The translations under genes and the position numbers were made by a program. Under the pieces are notes generated by a model, which made no database searches, was not told where the DNA came from, and was given only the letters and a program-made list of their open reading frames with translations. Shown piece after piece: positions 16,138 to 25,668 of a stretch of DNA of 38,982 nt (position 1 is its first letter; each line of letters begins with the position of its first letter). This stretch comes from Myxococcales bacterium. Lineage in GTDB: Bacteria; Myxococcota_A; Polyangia; Palsa-1104; SHYY01. The DNA is taken from positions 1 to 38,982 of the forward strand of contig SHYY01000035.1 of NCBI GenBank assembly GCA_009692555.1, given 5' to 3'.

Positions 16138-16635
16138 TCAGCTCGTGTGCAGGCCCGCGGCGAAGAAGAGGGCGGCGGCCGCGATCCGGTCGGCGACGGT
16201 GATCGGGGAGAGGAGGCGCTCGATCAGCTCGGCAGTGGCTTCGCCGCCCAGCGATGGAGCGCGCTTGCCGGTGGCCTTCTGGGCCGCGCCGCGAACCACC
16301 GGGTCGGTGTCCTCGGCGAGCTTCTTCAGCAGGGCAGCGCCGCCGTCGAGGAACGGCAAGCCGGCGGCGGCAACGATGCGGTGCTCGGCCGCGCCGTCGC
16401 GGGCCGCGCTGACCAGCAGCGCCCGGGCGAAGACGGCCAGGAGGTCGCGGGCGCGCTCGCGGTGGGCGAGCATCTCCTGCTCGAGCAGCACCGCGGCCTC
16501 GTCGGCGAGATCCTGGTGGACCAGGCTTTCGATCGTCACGGCGACCGGGCGATCCTCGGCCTCGGCGTGTGCGAGGGAGGGCAGGGCGAGGGCGCCTGCC
16601 AGGGCGAGGGCACGGAGCTTGGTCAGGATGGGCAT
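16138..16635 (-). CDS. Secreted helical protein of unknown function
   Basis: A 165-residue protein with a clear Sec signal peptide ending ALPSLAHA (about residue 23). The mature part is almost entirely Ala/Leu/Glu-rich helix with a short HEAT-like motif (LLKKLAEDTDPVVRGAAQKATG). There are no Cys and no catalytic signature. It converges on the EamA gene, leaving 7 bp. I do not recognise a named family; HEAT-repeat similarity is only by pattern. Confidence 0.7.
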   Translation of the reverse strand: MPILTKLRALALAGALALPSLAHAEAEDRPVAVTIESLVHQDLADEAAVLLEQEMLAHRERARDLLAVFARALLVSAARDGAAEHRIVAAAGLPFLDGGAALLKKLAEDTDPVVRGAAQKATGKRAPSLGGEATAELIERLLSPITVADRIAAAALFFAAGLHTS

Positions 16636-16750
16636 GGCCCGGGTTCAGGCACGACGCGGGCCAGGGCGGGGACACCAGCGAGTACGTGTAGTTGCGGGTG
16701 CCGCGCGGGCCGGGGGCGCCAGCCGGGTGGCGCGCGTGTAGAATCGCGGG

Positions 16751-17050
16751 ATGGGGCTGCCCCTTCACGTCGACCGGGATCGGGTTCCGCTGGAGCTGCT
16801 GCTGGCTGCGCTCGCCACGGCCGGAATGGCGTGTGCGGTCATGATGGTCGACGGAGGCCTGCGCGCTCCCGGAGCCGCGCCGCCGGAGGAGTGGCGCGAT
16901 GTCCGCCTCCGCACCCCGGCGGGAACGGTGACCCTGACGCGCGATCGGGGGGGCGTCACTGTGATGGTGTTCGGCAACGCGGACGCGGCGCTGCAGGCAG
17001 CGCAGCGACGGATCGCCGACGCGATCAGCGCCCTCCCCGACGCGGCCTGA
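16751..17050 (+). CDS. Small conserved-looking hypothetical protein
   Basis: A 99-residue protein with a hydrophobic segment at about 15-32 (LELLLAALATAGMACAVMMV), then a short beta-rich region (VRLRTPAGTVTLTRDRGGVTVMVFG) and a C-terminal helix. The codon bias is that of real genes here. The segment may be a membrane anchor rather than a cleaved signal. No family recognised; convergence or operon context gives no clue. Confidence 0.55.
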   Translation: MGLPLHVDRDRVPLELLLAALATAGMACAVMMVDGGLRAPGAAPPEEWRDVRLRTPAGTVTLTRDRGGVTVMVFGNADAALQAAQRRIADAISALPDAA

Positions 17051-17075
17051 GTCTCGATCGCGTACTGTCTCGACG

Positions 17076-17544
17076 ATGTTCCGCCGCCTCGTGGTGAGCT
17101 GCGATCTGGACCTGGACCCCGCGGGCGTCGCGGCGCTGGTCCGGCGCCTCGCTCGCTCGGCGGAGCGGCTCGCGATCGTGGCGCAGGGCGCGGCTCGATT
17201 CCCTGGTGCGCGCCGGCGCCGAGGCCTACGAGTTCGCGCTGGCGTCCGCCCGGGGGTGGGACCAGGAGCTCGGCTCGGTGCGCCCCAGCGTCCATGCCAA
17301 GCTGGTCACCTGCGACGGGCGGATCTGTGCGGTCGGGAGCGCGAACCTCGACATCACCGCCTGCTACTGGGAGAGCGAGGCGCTGCTGGTCATCGAGGAC
17401 CCGGCGACCACCTCGGCCATCGACGAGGAGATCGGCCGGCTGATCGCGGGCTCGTTCCGGATCGACCCGCACGACCCCGAGTGGCAACGCGACGCGCAAC
17501 GACGGGTATGGCTCGGGCGGCACTGGCCGAGCACGCTCGGGTAG
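17076..17544 (+). pseudogene. Remnant of a phospholipase D / cardiolipin synthase-like gene
   Basis: The 3' part (from 17206) encodes a C-terminal HKD motif: HAKLVTCDGRICAVGSANLD with His, Lys, Asp and the GSxN all present, then the family tail. The 5' part (17076 on) reads in another frame (RRLARSAERLAIVAQGAARF) and looks like the segment preceding such a domain. Only about 150 residues of the 350-500 expected for a two-HKD enzyme remain and a frame change is needed near 17195, so this is a truncated, inactive relic or contains assembly errors. The gap 17051-17075 shows nothing. Confidence 0.65.
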
Positions 17545-17548
17545 GCGC

Positions 17549-17667
17549 GTTACGTTCTCGTAACGTCCTGCGCCTCGCCACGTTACGGCTCCGAAACGTC
17601 TCCGTTGCTGCGCCGCGCGGCCCGCCCCGCTGTTGTCGCTGCGTCCGCCCCGGCACGGATCTTCCTT
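17549..17667 (+). promoter_or_regulatory. Paired 16-bp palindromes and sigma-54-like promoter upstream of the first CBS gene
   Basis: GTTACGTTCTCGTAAC (17549-17564) and GTTACGGCTCCGAAAC (17582-17597) fit GTTACG-N4-CGWAAC, with starts 33 bp apart. Seventy bases further on, GGCACGGATCTTCC (17652-17665) has sigma-54 spacing (GG, then 12 bases to the -12 element) but CC in place of the canonical GC. The same arrangement occurs at 21523-21637. It fits an enhancer-type activator bound as two dimers; the NtrC-type regulator at 22248 is the natural candidate. This is inferred, not shown. Confidence 0.65.
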
Positions 17668-17714
17668 TCGCGTCTGGTCTCAGGGGGACATCGCCGCTCC
17701 GTAGCGAGGCCCAG

Positions 17715-18173
17715 ATGCTCAAGGTCAGCGATATCATGACCCGCGATGTGTTCACCCTCCCGGCCGGCGTTTCCGCGTCAGAAGCGGCGTGGGGTCTGGC
17801 CATCCACCACGTCAGCGGAGCGCCGGTGCGCAGCAGCGATGGCCGCTTCGTCGGGCTGCTCTCCAAGAGTGACCTGGTTGACCCGGAGAAGAGCGACTGG
17901 CGCGAAGCCGACCGGTCGGTCGAGGAGGTGATGACACCGTCGCTGCTCGGGCTGCCCGCGGACGCCCCTGCGATGGCCGCGGTGCGCCTCATGGTGACGC
18001 GGCGGATCCACCGGGTGGTGGCCCTCGATCGCCACGGGCGCATGGTGGGCATCGTGACCCCGATGGATGTCCTCAATGCGTTGCTCTCCGGATCGGACTT
18101 CGCTGGACGGACGGCGCCGCGGCACGCTCCGGCGAACGGACACGGCCATCGCCACCGGCACGGTTCTTCGTAG
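17715..18173 (+). CDS. CBS-domain pair protein
   Basis: A 152-residue stand-alone tandem CBS protein. CBS1 spans about 1-60 (MLKVSDIMTRDVFTLPAGVS...LVGLLSKSDLVD-like) and CBS2 about 70-125 (VEEVMTPSLLGLPAD...MVGIVTPMDVLNAL). The C-terminal 25 residues are His-rich (HGHRHRHG), possibly metal-binding. Such proteins sense adenine nucleotides and act on partners. Its promoter carries the paired palindromes shared with a UspA gene, placing it in the same presumed stress regulon. Confidence 0.9.
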   Translation: MLKVSDIMTRDVFTLPAGVSASEAAWGLAIHHVSGAPVRSSDGRFVGLLSKSDLVDPEKSDWREADRSVEEVMTPSLLGLPADAPAMAAVRLMVTRRIHRVVALDRHGRMVGIVTPMDVLNALLSGSDFAGRTAPRHAPANGHGHRHRHGSS

Positions 18174-18190
18174 GCGGCGGCGTAGCGGGA

Positions 18191-18225
18191 CCGGACCGGT
18201 CCGGATGCTTGGCACACTTCTTCGT
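18191..18225 (+). promoter_or_regulatory. Perfect 14-bp palindrome and sigma-54-like element before the second CBS gene
   Basis: CCGGACCGGTCCGG (18191-18204) is a perfect palindrome. Seven bases later GGCACACTTCTTCG (18211-18224) has the -24 GGCAC and correct 12-base spacing to CTTCG, again with TTC in place of TTGC. The same TTC variant in all three candidates in this block argues for a real variant or shared ancestry. The SD GAAGGAGG precedes ATG 18270. Confidence 0.45.
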
Positions 18226-18269
18226 ATCCTTGGCAAGGCACAGCTCTCACTCACCGAAGGAGGCCGCCC

Positions 18270-18818
18270 ATGGAAGTGCTGGAGCAGTGGCTGCCACAGA
18301 AGACGAGGGGCCCGCAGCGGCGGGTGTGCGATGTGATGACCGGCGAGCTGGTCACGGTCGCGCCGGAGACGCTGGTCGACGATGCCCTGCGCGTTGCCGT
18401 CGACCAGGGGGTCCATCACCTGCTGGTCACGCGCAATGACGACCTGGTCGGCCAGGTGTGTGCGTACGACCTCGCCGAGGCCGCGCCGCACGCGCGGGTC
18501 GCCGACTGCATGTGCTGGCAGGTGGTGACGATCTCCGTCGCGGCGCCGCTCGGCGAGGCAGCGGCGACGATGCGAGAGCACGCGGTCGGCTGCCTGCCGG
18601 TGCTGTGGAGGGGCGTGCTCCTCGGTGTCGTCACGCGCGGCGATCTGCGTCGCGCCGGGCTGCCGGACGAGGTGCTGGCGACGATGACCTGCGCGTCCTG
18701 CGGCGGGCGCGAGCATGTGCGCCTCGATCCGCGCAACGAGGATCTCGCGCTGTGCGTGGAGTGCCGTGAACGGGCCCGCCCGCCGGAGTTTTTCGAGGAT
18801 CTCGGCGGAGGGGACTGA
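18270..18818 (+). CDS. CBS-domain pair with C-terminal zinc ribbon
   Basis: A 182-residue protein. The CBS pair spans about 12-125 (VCDVMTGELVTVAPETLVDD..., VADCMCWQVVTISVAAPLGE...). It is followed by a zinc-ribbon-like module with CASC (about 140-143) and CVEC (about 162-165). The fusion of a nucleotide-sensing pair to a metal ribbon suggests protein or nucleic-acid contact. It is 3 bp from the diguanylate cyclase gene, so they are probably co-translated and may be functionally linked. The partner is unknown. Confidence 0.9.
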   Translation: MEVLEQWLPQKTRGPQRRVCDVMTGELVTVAPETLVDDALRVAVDQGVHHLLVTRNDDLVGQVCAYDLAEAAPHARVADCMCWQVVTISVAAPLGEAAATMREHAVGCLPVLWRGVLLGVVTRGDLRRAGLPDEVLATMTCASCGGREHVRLDPRNEDLALCVECRERARPPEFFEDLGGGD

Positions 18819-18821
18819 TCG

Positions 18822-19604
18822 ATGTCCAGGCGACGCTGGCCGTGCTGCTGGACCTATCCCGTCTGTGGGGCTCTTCTCGCCGCGGTGGCGCCGGGGGGGC
18901 TGCTCGCTCTGCGCGCGCTTCAGGCTGGAACACCGACGGCGGCGGCGGTGCACGGCGACCTCTCGATGAACGCGCAGACCTACGCCTTCCTCACCCTCTA
19001 CGCCACCCTGGTGTGCGTGTTCCTCGGGTGGATGCATGGGCGCAACGAGGACCGGCTCTACGCGTCCTCGACCACCGACCCGGTGACCGGGCTCTCCAAT
19101 CGACGCTGCCTCGACGAGCGCCTCGACGAGGAGGTGGCCCGCGCGGTGCGAGGCGGCTCGCCGCTCACGCTGCTGATGATCGACGTCGATGGGCTGAAGC
19201 AGATCAATGACACAGGCGGGCACGCGGCGGGCGACGCTGCGCTGCGCCGGGTCGGCGAGGCGCTCCGGCAGACCTGCCGCCGCGCGATCGACTTCCCGGC
19301 GCGCTTCGGCGGCGACGAGTTCCTGGTGCTGGCGCCGCTGTCCGGGGCAGCGGAGGCGGAGGCGCTCGGCAACCGGATCCGGGCGCGCCTGCGCTGGCTC
19401 TCGCTTCGCGATGCGCCGGGCGCCCCACCGACGACGGTGTCCGTCGGGATCGCCGACGACCGGAGCGCGCCGGCGCTGGAATCGGCGGCGCTGTTCGAGG
19501 CCGCCGACCGCGCCCTCTACCTGGCCAAATCAGCCGGCCGCGACCGGGTGATGCGGCTGCCGGATGCGTCGCGAGGCCCCCACCGCGAGCGCCTGCGAGC
19601 CTGA
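18822..19604 (+). CDS. Membrane-anchored diguanylate cyclase (GGDEF)
   Basis: A 260-residue protein. Two membrane helices (about 13-33 and 52-70) bound a short periplasmic loop, then a GGDEF domain from about 85 to 245. The active-site motif GGDEF (163-167) and DxD-type D121/D123 region are intact. The product-inhibition I-site RAID (154-157) lies exactly five residues upstream of GGDEF. The enzyme should make cyclic di-GMP and be feedback-inhibited. With no separate sensor domain, regulation may come from the CBS-zinc-ribbon protein encoded just before it. The PilZ-like protein at 28167 and the pilin at 32306 are plausible downstream systems. Confidence 0.93.
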   Translation: MSRRRWPCCWTYPVCGALLAAVAPGGLLALRALQAGTPTAAAVHGDLSMNAQTYAFLTLYATLVCVFLGWMHGRNEDRLYASSTTDPVTGLSNRRCLDERLDEEVARAVRGGSPLTLLMIDVDGLKQINDTGGHAAGDAALRRVGEALRQTCRRAIDFPARFGGDEFLVLAPLSGAAEAEALGNRIRARLRWLSLRDAPGAPPTTVSVGIADDRSAPALESAALFEAADRALYLAKSAGRDRVMRLPDASRGPHRERLRA

Positions 19605-19671
19605 GCCTGATCGGCGTTCCCCCCTGAGCGTCCAAGGATTCATCCCATCTCCCGGTGCCGTCGGTCCGATC

Positions 19672-19731
<60 letters not shown>

Positions 19732-19805
19732 AAGCCGAGCGGGGGGCAACGGCAACGGAACTCGATAGCCCTGAACCGAGGGTGGGACCGAGGGGGAGAA
19801 CCTGC

Positions 19806-20557
19806 CTACTGGCAGGTGGCGGCGGGGATCAGATCGGCGCTGGCCGACGGGCCGTCGGAGCCGTCTTCCACCGCCTCGAGGGTCCAGGTCGCGGTGCGAT
19901 CGGAGGAGGGCGTCGGGAGGACGACGGAGAGGTCGCCGCTCGCGGCCGCGAACGCGTCGAAGATCTGGGTGGTTCCGGCCTGTGGATCGTGGAACCAGAG
20001 AGACACGTGGCCTCCCGGGGTGAATCCTCCGCCGGTGATCGCGAGCGTTGCACCGAGCCGGCCGTGAGGCGCGCCCGATCGATCGTCAGTCGGCCCGACG
20101 GCGGGAGCACCGCGCAGAGGGCGCTGGTGATCAGCCCACCGTCGAGCGCACCGGCGCGGGCCTGGATCCGTGCCGCGCCGATCGCGTCGTCCGCCCGGCA
20201 GCGCGCCGCCACGCCGCCTTGCGGATCGGCGTGGACGACATCGCAGAAGTGCGCCCGCCCGTCGGGGGCGATCTGGGCCACGACGACCCGCACCCCGGGG
20301 ACGAAGTACGCGCCGGTCACCTCGATGATTCCGCCCTGGGCCGCGTCGGCGCAGATCATCCTGGGTGCGGCCGAGGGCGGCGAGGGCTGCCCGATCCCCT
20401 CCGGCTGGACGGTCGGCGCGGGAGAGGGGCGTGCCGCATAGGGAGGGGTGTCGTCCCCGCCGCCCGGGGACCCCTGCCCGGCGGAGGGATCGTTCAGGAC
20501 GGCGCAGGCGGAGCACAGCGTCGCGAGGGTGGTTCCGAGGAGCGGGCGGGTTTTCAT
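19806..20557 (-). pseudogene. Lipoprotein with two IPT-like repeats, frameshifted
   Basis: From ATG 20557 (GGGGAG upstream) the first frame gives a signal peptide with lipobox SACAV (Cys about 16), a Pro/Gly-rich linker and a domain containing GGIIEVTGAYFVPGVRV. Near 20065 the homology moves to another frame, which supplies a similar unit (LGATLAITGGGFTPGGHV) and the end ADLIPAATCQ. The two units look like tandem IPT/TIG-type beta domains. One or two bases are lost or gained around the GGCCGG at the junction. It could be a real break or a sequencing error. Confidence 0.65.
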
Positions 20558-20635
20558 GATCGGCTCCCCGCGCGGGTTGACGCAGCCTTGAGCAAGCGCT
20601 GCGCCGCGCGATCGCAACTCTCCCTGGCCGGCCGA

Positions 20636-20932
20636 TCAGAGGACGCGCACGACGAGGCAGTCCGAGGCCGCCCGGGCCAGCCGGTAACTCACGTCGCAGG
20701 CGATGACCCGGTCCTGAAGGCAGCGGGCGAGTGGATCGCCGGTGGCCGCTTCGCCGAGCTTGCCGTAGCACGACGCGGTGGCGCGCCCGGTACACAGGGC
20801 GCGGACGCGCCGGGTCTCGCGCGCCGCTTCCGCTCCCACGGTGCACATCGCCCGGGTCTCCAGGCGGGCGGCGCAGCCGGACAGGAGCGAGAGCGAGAGG
20901 ACAGCGATCCACACTCCCAGGATTCGATTCAT
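20636..20932 (-). CDS. Small Cys-containing lipoprotein
   Basis: A 98-residue protein with a textbook lipoprotein signal (MNRILGVWIAVLSLSLLSGC, lipidated Cys20). The mature part has five further Cys (CTVG, LCTG, SCYG, RCLQ, ACDV), suggesting disulfides in the periplasm or at the surface. It lies between a UspA gene and the frameshifted lipoprotein, all on the same strand. No family recognised. Confidence 0.75.
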   Translation of the reverse strand: MNRILGVWIAVLSLSLLSGCAARLETRAMCTVGAEAARETRRVRALCTGRATASCYGKLGEAATGDPLARCLQDRVIACDVSYRLARAASDCLVVRVL

Positions 20933-20953
20933 GGGGCGCCTCCCGTGTTTCAG

Positions 20954-21415
20954 TCAACTCGGCGGCAGGGCGAAGCGGTCGGGCTCGCGCACCACCAGCA
21001 CCGAGCGATCCGCGTGATCGACCACCTTCGCAGCGGTCGTGCCAACCAGGTGTCCCAGCAGGTGGGTGATCGAGTCGTGACCCTGCGAGCCGATCACGAT
21101 CAGGTCGCCCCGCTCCTCGCGCGCCACCTCGCAGATCGCCCGCCAGGGCGCGTTGACGGCCACCCGCGTACCGGCGACGAGCTGGGGCGGCAGGTCCGCA
21201 GCGAGCCGCTCGAGATACTCGCGCGCCTCGCGCCGCAGCAGCGCCACCAGGTCGTCCGGTGCGACGACGAACGCCTCCATGGGCACACCGACTGGCGGGC
21301 CGATCGCGCGGAAGAGCAGGAGCTGTGCACCGACCCGCTCCGCGAGGCGCCGCGCCGCGCCGAGCACCGCGGGCGCCTTCTGGGATCCATCCAGCCCGAC
21401 GAGAATCTGCCGCAT
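20954..21415 (-). CDS. Universal stress protein UspA family
   Basis: A 153-residue UspA-fold protein. The N-terminal strand is MRQILVGLDGS and the ATP-binding loop is GSQGHDSITHLLGHLVGTT, fitting G-x2-G-x9-G-[ST]. ATG 21415 is preceded by GGAGGAG, which decides against a start 30 residues upstream. It is divergent from a second UspA gene and shares with it the 246-bp region holding the paired palindromes. Cytoplasmic; likely nucleotide-binding stress protein. Confidence 0.92.
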   Translation of the reverse strand: MRQILVGLDGSQKAPAVLGAARRLAERVGAQLLLFRAIGPPVGVPMEAFVVAPDDLVALLRREAREYLERLAADLPPQLVAGTRVAVNAPWRAICEVAREERGDLIVIGSQGHDSITHLLGHLVGTTAAKVVDHADRSVLVVREPDRFALPPS

Positions 21416-21495
21416 CGTGCTCCTCCGAACCGCCGTGGAGTCGGGACGCAAGTGCACGAGTCGAACCGGCGGCTCGCGCGCGGTGGGGCACGCCA

Positions 21496-21637
21496 GGAAG
21501 CGCAACGCTTCCCGCCCGGCGCGTTACGTCCTCGTAGCGGTCTCCCTCCCGGAGGGTTACGCGGGCGAAACCTGCGCTGCGCCGTCGGGCCCCCGCGCGG
21601 GTCGGTGGCGTCCGATCCGGTCGGCACGGATCTTCTA
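21496..21637 (+). promoter_or_regulatory. Paired 16-bp palindromes and sigma-54-like promoter between two UspA genes
   Basis: GTTACGTCCTCGTAGC (21523-21538) and GTTACGCGGGCGAAAC (21556-21571) start 33 bp apart, as at 17549/17582. GGCACGGATCTTCT (21623-21636) lies 67 bases beyond the second site, against 70 in the other promoter, and begins 38 bases before the UspA ATG. An additional perfect 7-bp inverted repeat, GGAAGCG-CAA-CGCTTCC, lies at 21496-21512 toward the minus-strand UspA gene. I found no equally good sigma-54 element for the minus-strand gene. Confidence 0.65.
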
Positions 21638-21661
21638 TCTGAGGCCGCGGAGGAGGAACGC

Positions 21662-22168
21662 ATGCCGACCATCGAGAGGATCCTGGTCCCCGTCGACTTC
21701 TCTGCCTGCTCGCGCGCGGCGCTCGACTACGCGGTGTGGATCGCGGGGCTCGCCGATCCCGGCGCCGACCCGCGCGCGCCGAAGATGTCGATCGACGTCC
21801 TGCACGTCTGGGAGCCGCCCCATCTGATCGCCCCGGAGGTGAGGGTGGGGGCCCGCGAAGGGCCCGGTCAGACGCTGGCCGAGTTCGCCCGCAGCCACGC
21901 CGGCCACGAGATGGAGGCGCTGCTCGCGACCCTCGAGCAGCGGAGTGGGGCGCGGGTGCGCGGCCGGCTGGAGACGGGCGACCCGTGCGCGACCATCGTC
22001 AAGGTGGCGGCCGACGAGCGCTTCCACATCATCGTGATGGGGACGCACGGCCGCAGCGGGCTGTCGCACCTGTTCGCCGGCAGCATCGCGGAGAAGGTCG
22101 TTCGCCGCGCGCCGTGCCCCGTCCTGACCCTGCGCGCCCCGCCGCATCCCGCTGCCCCCGTGCTGTGA
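21662..22168 (+). CDS. Universal stress protein UspA family
   Basis: A 168-residue UspA-fold protein: MPTIERILVPVDFSACSRAA at the N-terminus, and nucleotide loop GTHGRSGLSHLFAGSIAEKV with the complete G-x2-G-x9-GS signature, followed by RRAPCPVLTL. SD GGAGGAGG is 6 bases upstream. Preceded by the paired-palindrome promoter and followed, 79 bp on, by the NtrC-type regulator gene, which may be its activator. The nearby clustering of UspA, CBS and two-component genes resembles low-oxygen or energy-stress regulons in other bacteria, but that is inference. Confidence 0.94.
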   Translation: MPTIERILVPVDFSACSRAALDYAVWIAGLADPGADPRAPKMSIDVLHVWEPPHLIAPEVRVGAREGPGQTLAEFARSHAGHEMEALLATLEQRSGARVRGRLETGDPCATIVKVAADERFHIIVMGTHGRSGLSHLFAGSIAEKVVRRAPCPVLTLRAPPHPAAPVL

Positions 22169-22247
22169 GCGGCGGGTCGGTCGTCAGCCCCCTGGAAAGA
22201 GCGACTCCCCCGGTGCATAGTGGGAATCGGAACTGGGCCGGGGTGCC

Positions 22248-23678
<1,431 letters not shown>

Positions 23679-23696
23679 ACGGTTTTCTGAGTCAGT

Positions 23697-25490
23697 CTAG
23701 CCCGTCGCGTTCGCGGGGCGTCCTGCGAGGTGGGCGACGGCCTTCGTCAGCTCCTCAAGGCTGGTGGGCTTCCCGAGGTGCGCCTGGAAGCCCGCGAGGA
23801 GCGCCTGGCGGCAATCCTCCGGTCGCGCGTGCGCCGTCAGCGCCAGCGCGGGGACAGCCGCCGACGCGGTGGTGAGGGCGCGGATCCGCCGGATCATCGA
23901 GTAGCCGTCCTCGCCGGGCATCGCGATGTCGCTGACCAGCACGTCGATCGGCTGGCCGCCGAGGGAGAGCAGCGCGCCTTCCGCCGAGGCGGCGGTGGCC
24001 ACCAGGGCGCCTGACAGCGCGAGCGCGGCGGCGACATACTCCCTTGCGTCCGCGTCGTCCTCCACCAGCAGGACCCGCACACCGAGCAGCGGCTCCTCCT
24101 CCGCCGGCGGGGCCTCCGGCCGCTCAGGACCGAGGGCCGCCCGTGCTTCGATCGCGATCGGGATCCGCGCCGTGAAGGTGGCGCCCAGTCCCTCGCCCGG
24201 GCTCTCCGCGGCGACGGTGCCTCCGTGCAGCTCGACGAGCTGGCGAACGATCGACAGGCCGAGCCCGAGGCCCCCCTGCGCGCGCGTCATGGGGTTCGCG
24301 GCCTGGCGGAAGCGGTCGAACACGTAGGGCATGAACCCGGGCGTGATGCCTCTCCCGGTGTCGCGTACGGCGATCACCACCTCGCCGCCGGTGGACTCGA
24401 CGATCAGCTCGACCAGCCCGCCGTCGTGGGTGAACTTGACCGCGTTCGCCAGCAGGTTCCACAGCACCTGCTGGAGCCGACCGGAATCGCCGGCGATGTT
24501 CGGGAGCGTCGCCGGGAGGTTCTTCTGGATCCGGATCCGGCGGGCCGCGGCTGCCAGCGCCACGGATTCGACCGCCGCGTTCACCACCGGCTCCATCGCG
24601 ACCGGAGCCACATCCAGGCGCAGCTTGCCGGTGATGATCCGCGATACGTCGAGAAGATCCTCGATCAGGCGCCCAAGGGCGCGGGTCTGGCGCTCGACAG
24701 TCTCCAGGGCTTTCTGGGCGGCCACCGGGTCCAGCCGCCCGCCGCGCAGGAGCTGGACTCATCCCTCGATCGGCGTCAGCGGTGTCCTGAGCTCGTGGGA
24801 CAGGGTCGCCGGGAAGTCGTCCTTCAGTCGGTTGGCTTCTTCGGCGCAGCGGCGCGCCGCCTGCTCTTCGGTCAGGAGGCGCGCGCGGTCGGCGTTGGCG
24901 CGGGAGAGCTCGGCAGTGCGCTCCACGACCCGCTGCTCGAGCTGGTCGTGGGCGTGGCGCAGAGCCTCCTCGGACCGCTTGCGTGCGCTGATGTCGCGGA
25001 TCACGGTGACCAGCTTCACCTCGCCGCCATCGACGGTGCGTTTCACGGCGGCGGCGATATCGAGGCGCGTCCCGTCGGGGCGCTCGATCTGCATTTCGAA
25101 GTGATCGGGCACCGGGAGGCCGGCCAGCCTGCGCGTGAGGCGCTGGTCGAGGTCGGGGCGCTCCGCGGGTGGCGCGAGATCGAGGCCCGTGGGCAGCGCC
25201 ATCAGCTCGGCGGTGCCGTTCATGCCGAGGTGGTGTTCGATCTTGCCGACCTTGGTCTTGAGGGTCGTCATGTCGGTTTCGAGCCGCGCCTGCCCGTCGA
25301 CGAGCCGATCCACAGTGGCGCTCAGGATGCCGAAGTTCCGCGCCAGCCCGTTGAAGTTGGAGCCGAGGGTAGCTTGGCCCTCGGCGAGGACCTCGATCTT
25401 GGTTTCGATCCGCTCAAGCAGAACCTCGAACCGGGCGCGCTTCGCATGCTCATGCGCCGCATGGTGGCGAAGCTGGACGGTTGGGGTCAA
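23697..25490 (-). pseudogene. Hybrid histidine kinase interrupted by an in-frame TGA
   Basis: One frame carries, in order: an amphipathic coiled-coil segment (FEVLLERIETKIEVLAEG...), what looks like only the second half of a PAS domain with its C-terminal cap (VTVIRDISARKRSEEAL), a coiled linker, the H-box (SHELRTPL), then TGA at about 24757-24759, then the rest of the dimerisation helix, the ATPase domain (N box NLLANAVKF, DTGRGI, GLGLGLSIV) and a receiver (LLVEDD, VSDIAMPGEDG). The TGA replaces the Trp normally found in the ILGW motif after the H-box, and neighbouring residues (FPATLS for FLATLS, PIEG for PILG) are also changed. Start is TTG, 7 bp from the element's duplication. Confidence 0.8.
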
Positions 25491-25628
25491 GGGCCGCGTC
25501 GGGCTGGGGTGCTTAACAGCGGAGGGGGCCCTCTTGCTGGCTCTTGCTCGTCACGTAGTCGTAGTCGTAGTCGTAGTCGTGTCGTCCCGTCCGCAGCGAC
25601 GGCAATCGAACTTCCTCCCGCAACAAAT

Positions 25629-25668
25629 TCCTCCTGCCAACCGACAACCCTGGCCACACAGGAGGATG
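25629..25668 (+). promoter_or_regulatory. Hairpin sequestering the ribosome-binding site of the helix-bundle gene
   Basis: TCCTCCTG (25629-25636) is complementary to CAGGAGGA (25659-25666), which contains the SD and the first base of ATG 25666, with a 22-base loop. In the second copy TCCTCCT (38857-38863) pairs with AGGAGGA (38888-38894). Both arms are kept while the loop varies (GACAACCC against GACCCCCC), which suggests translational control. Confidence 0.6.

Noticed and set aside
21421..21520. Sigma-54 promoter for the minus-strand UspA gene
   Set aside because: The best candidate, TGGCGTGCCCCACCG, lacks CAC after GG and any TTGC or TTC at the right distance.
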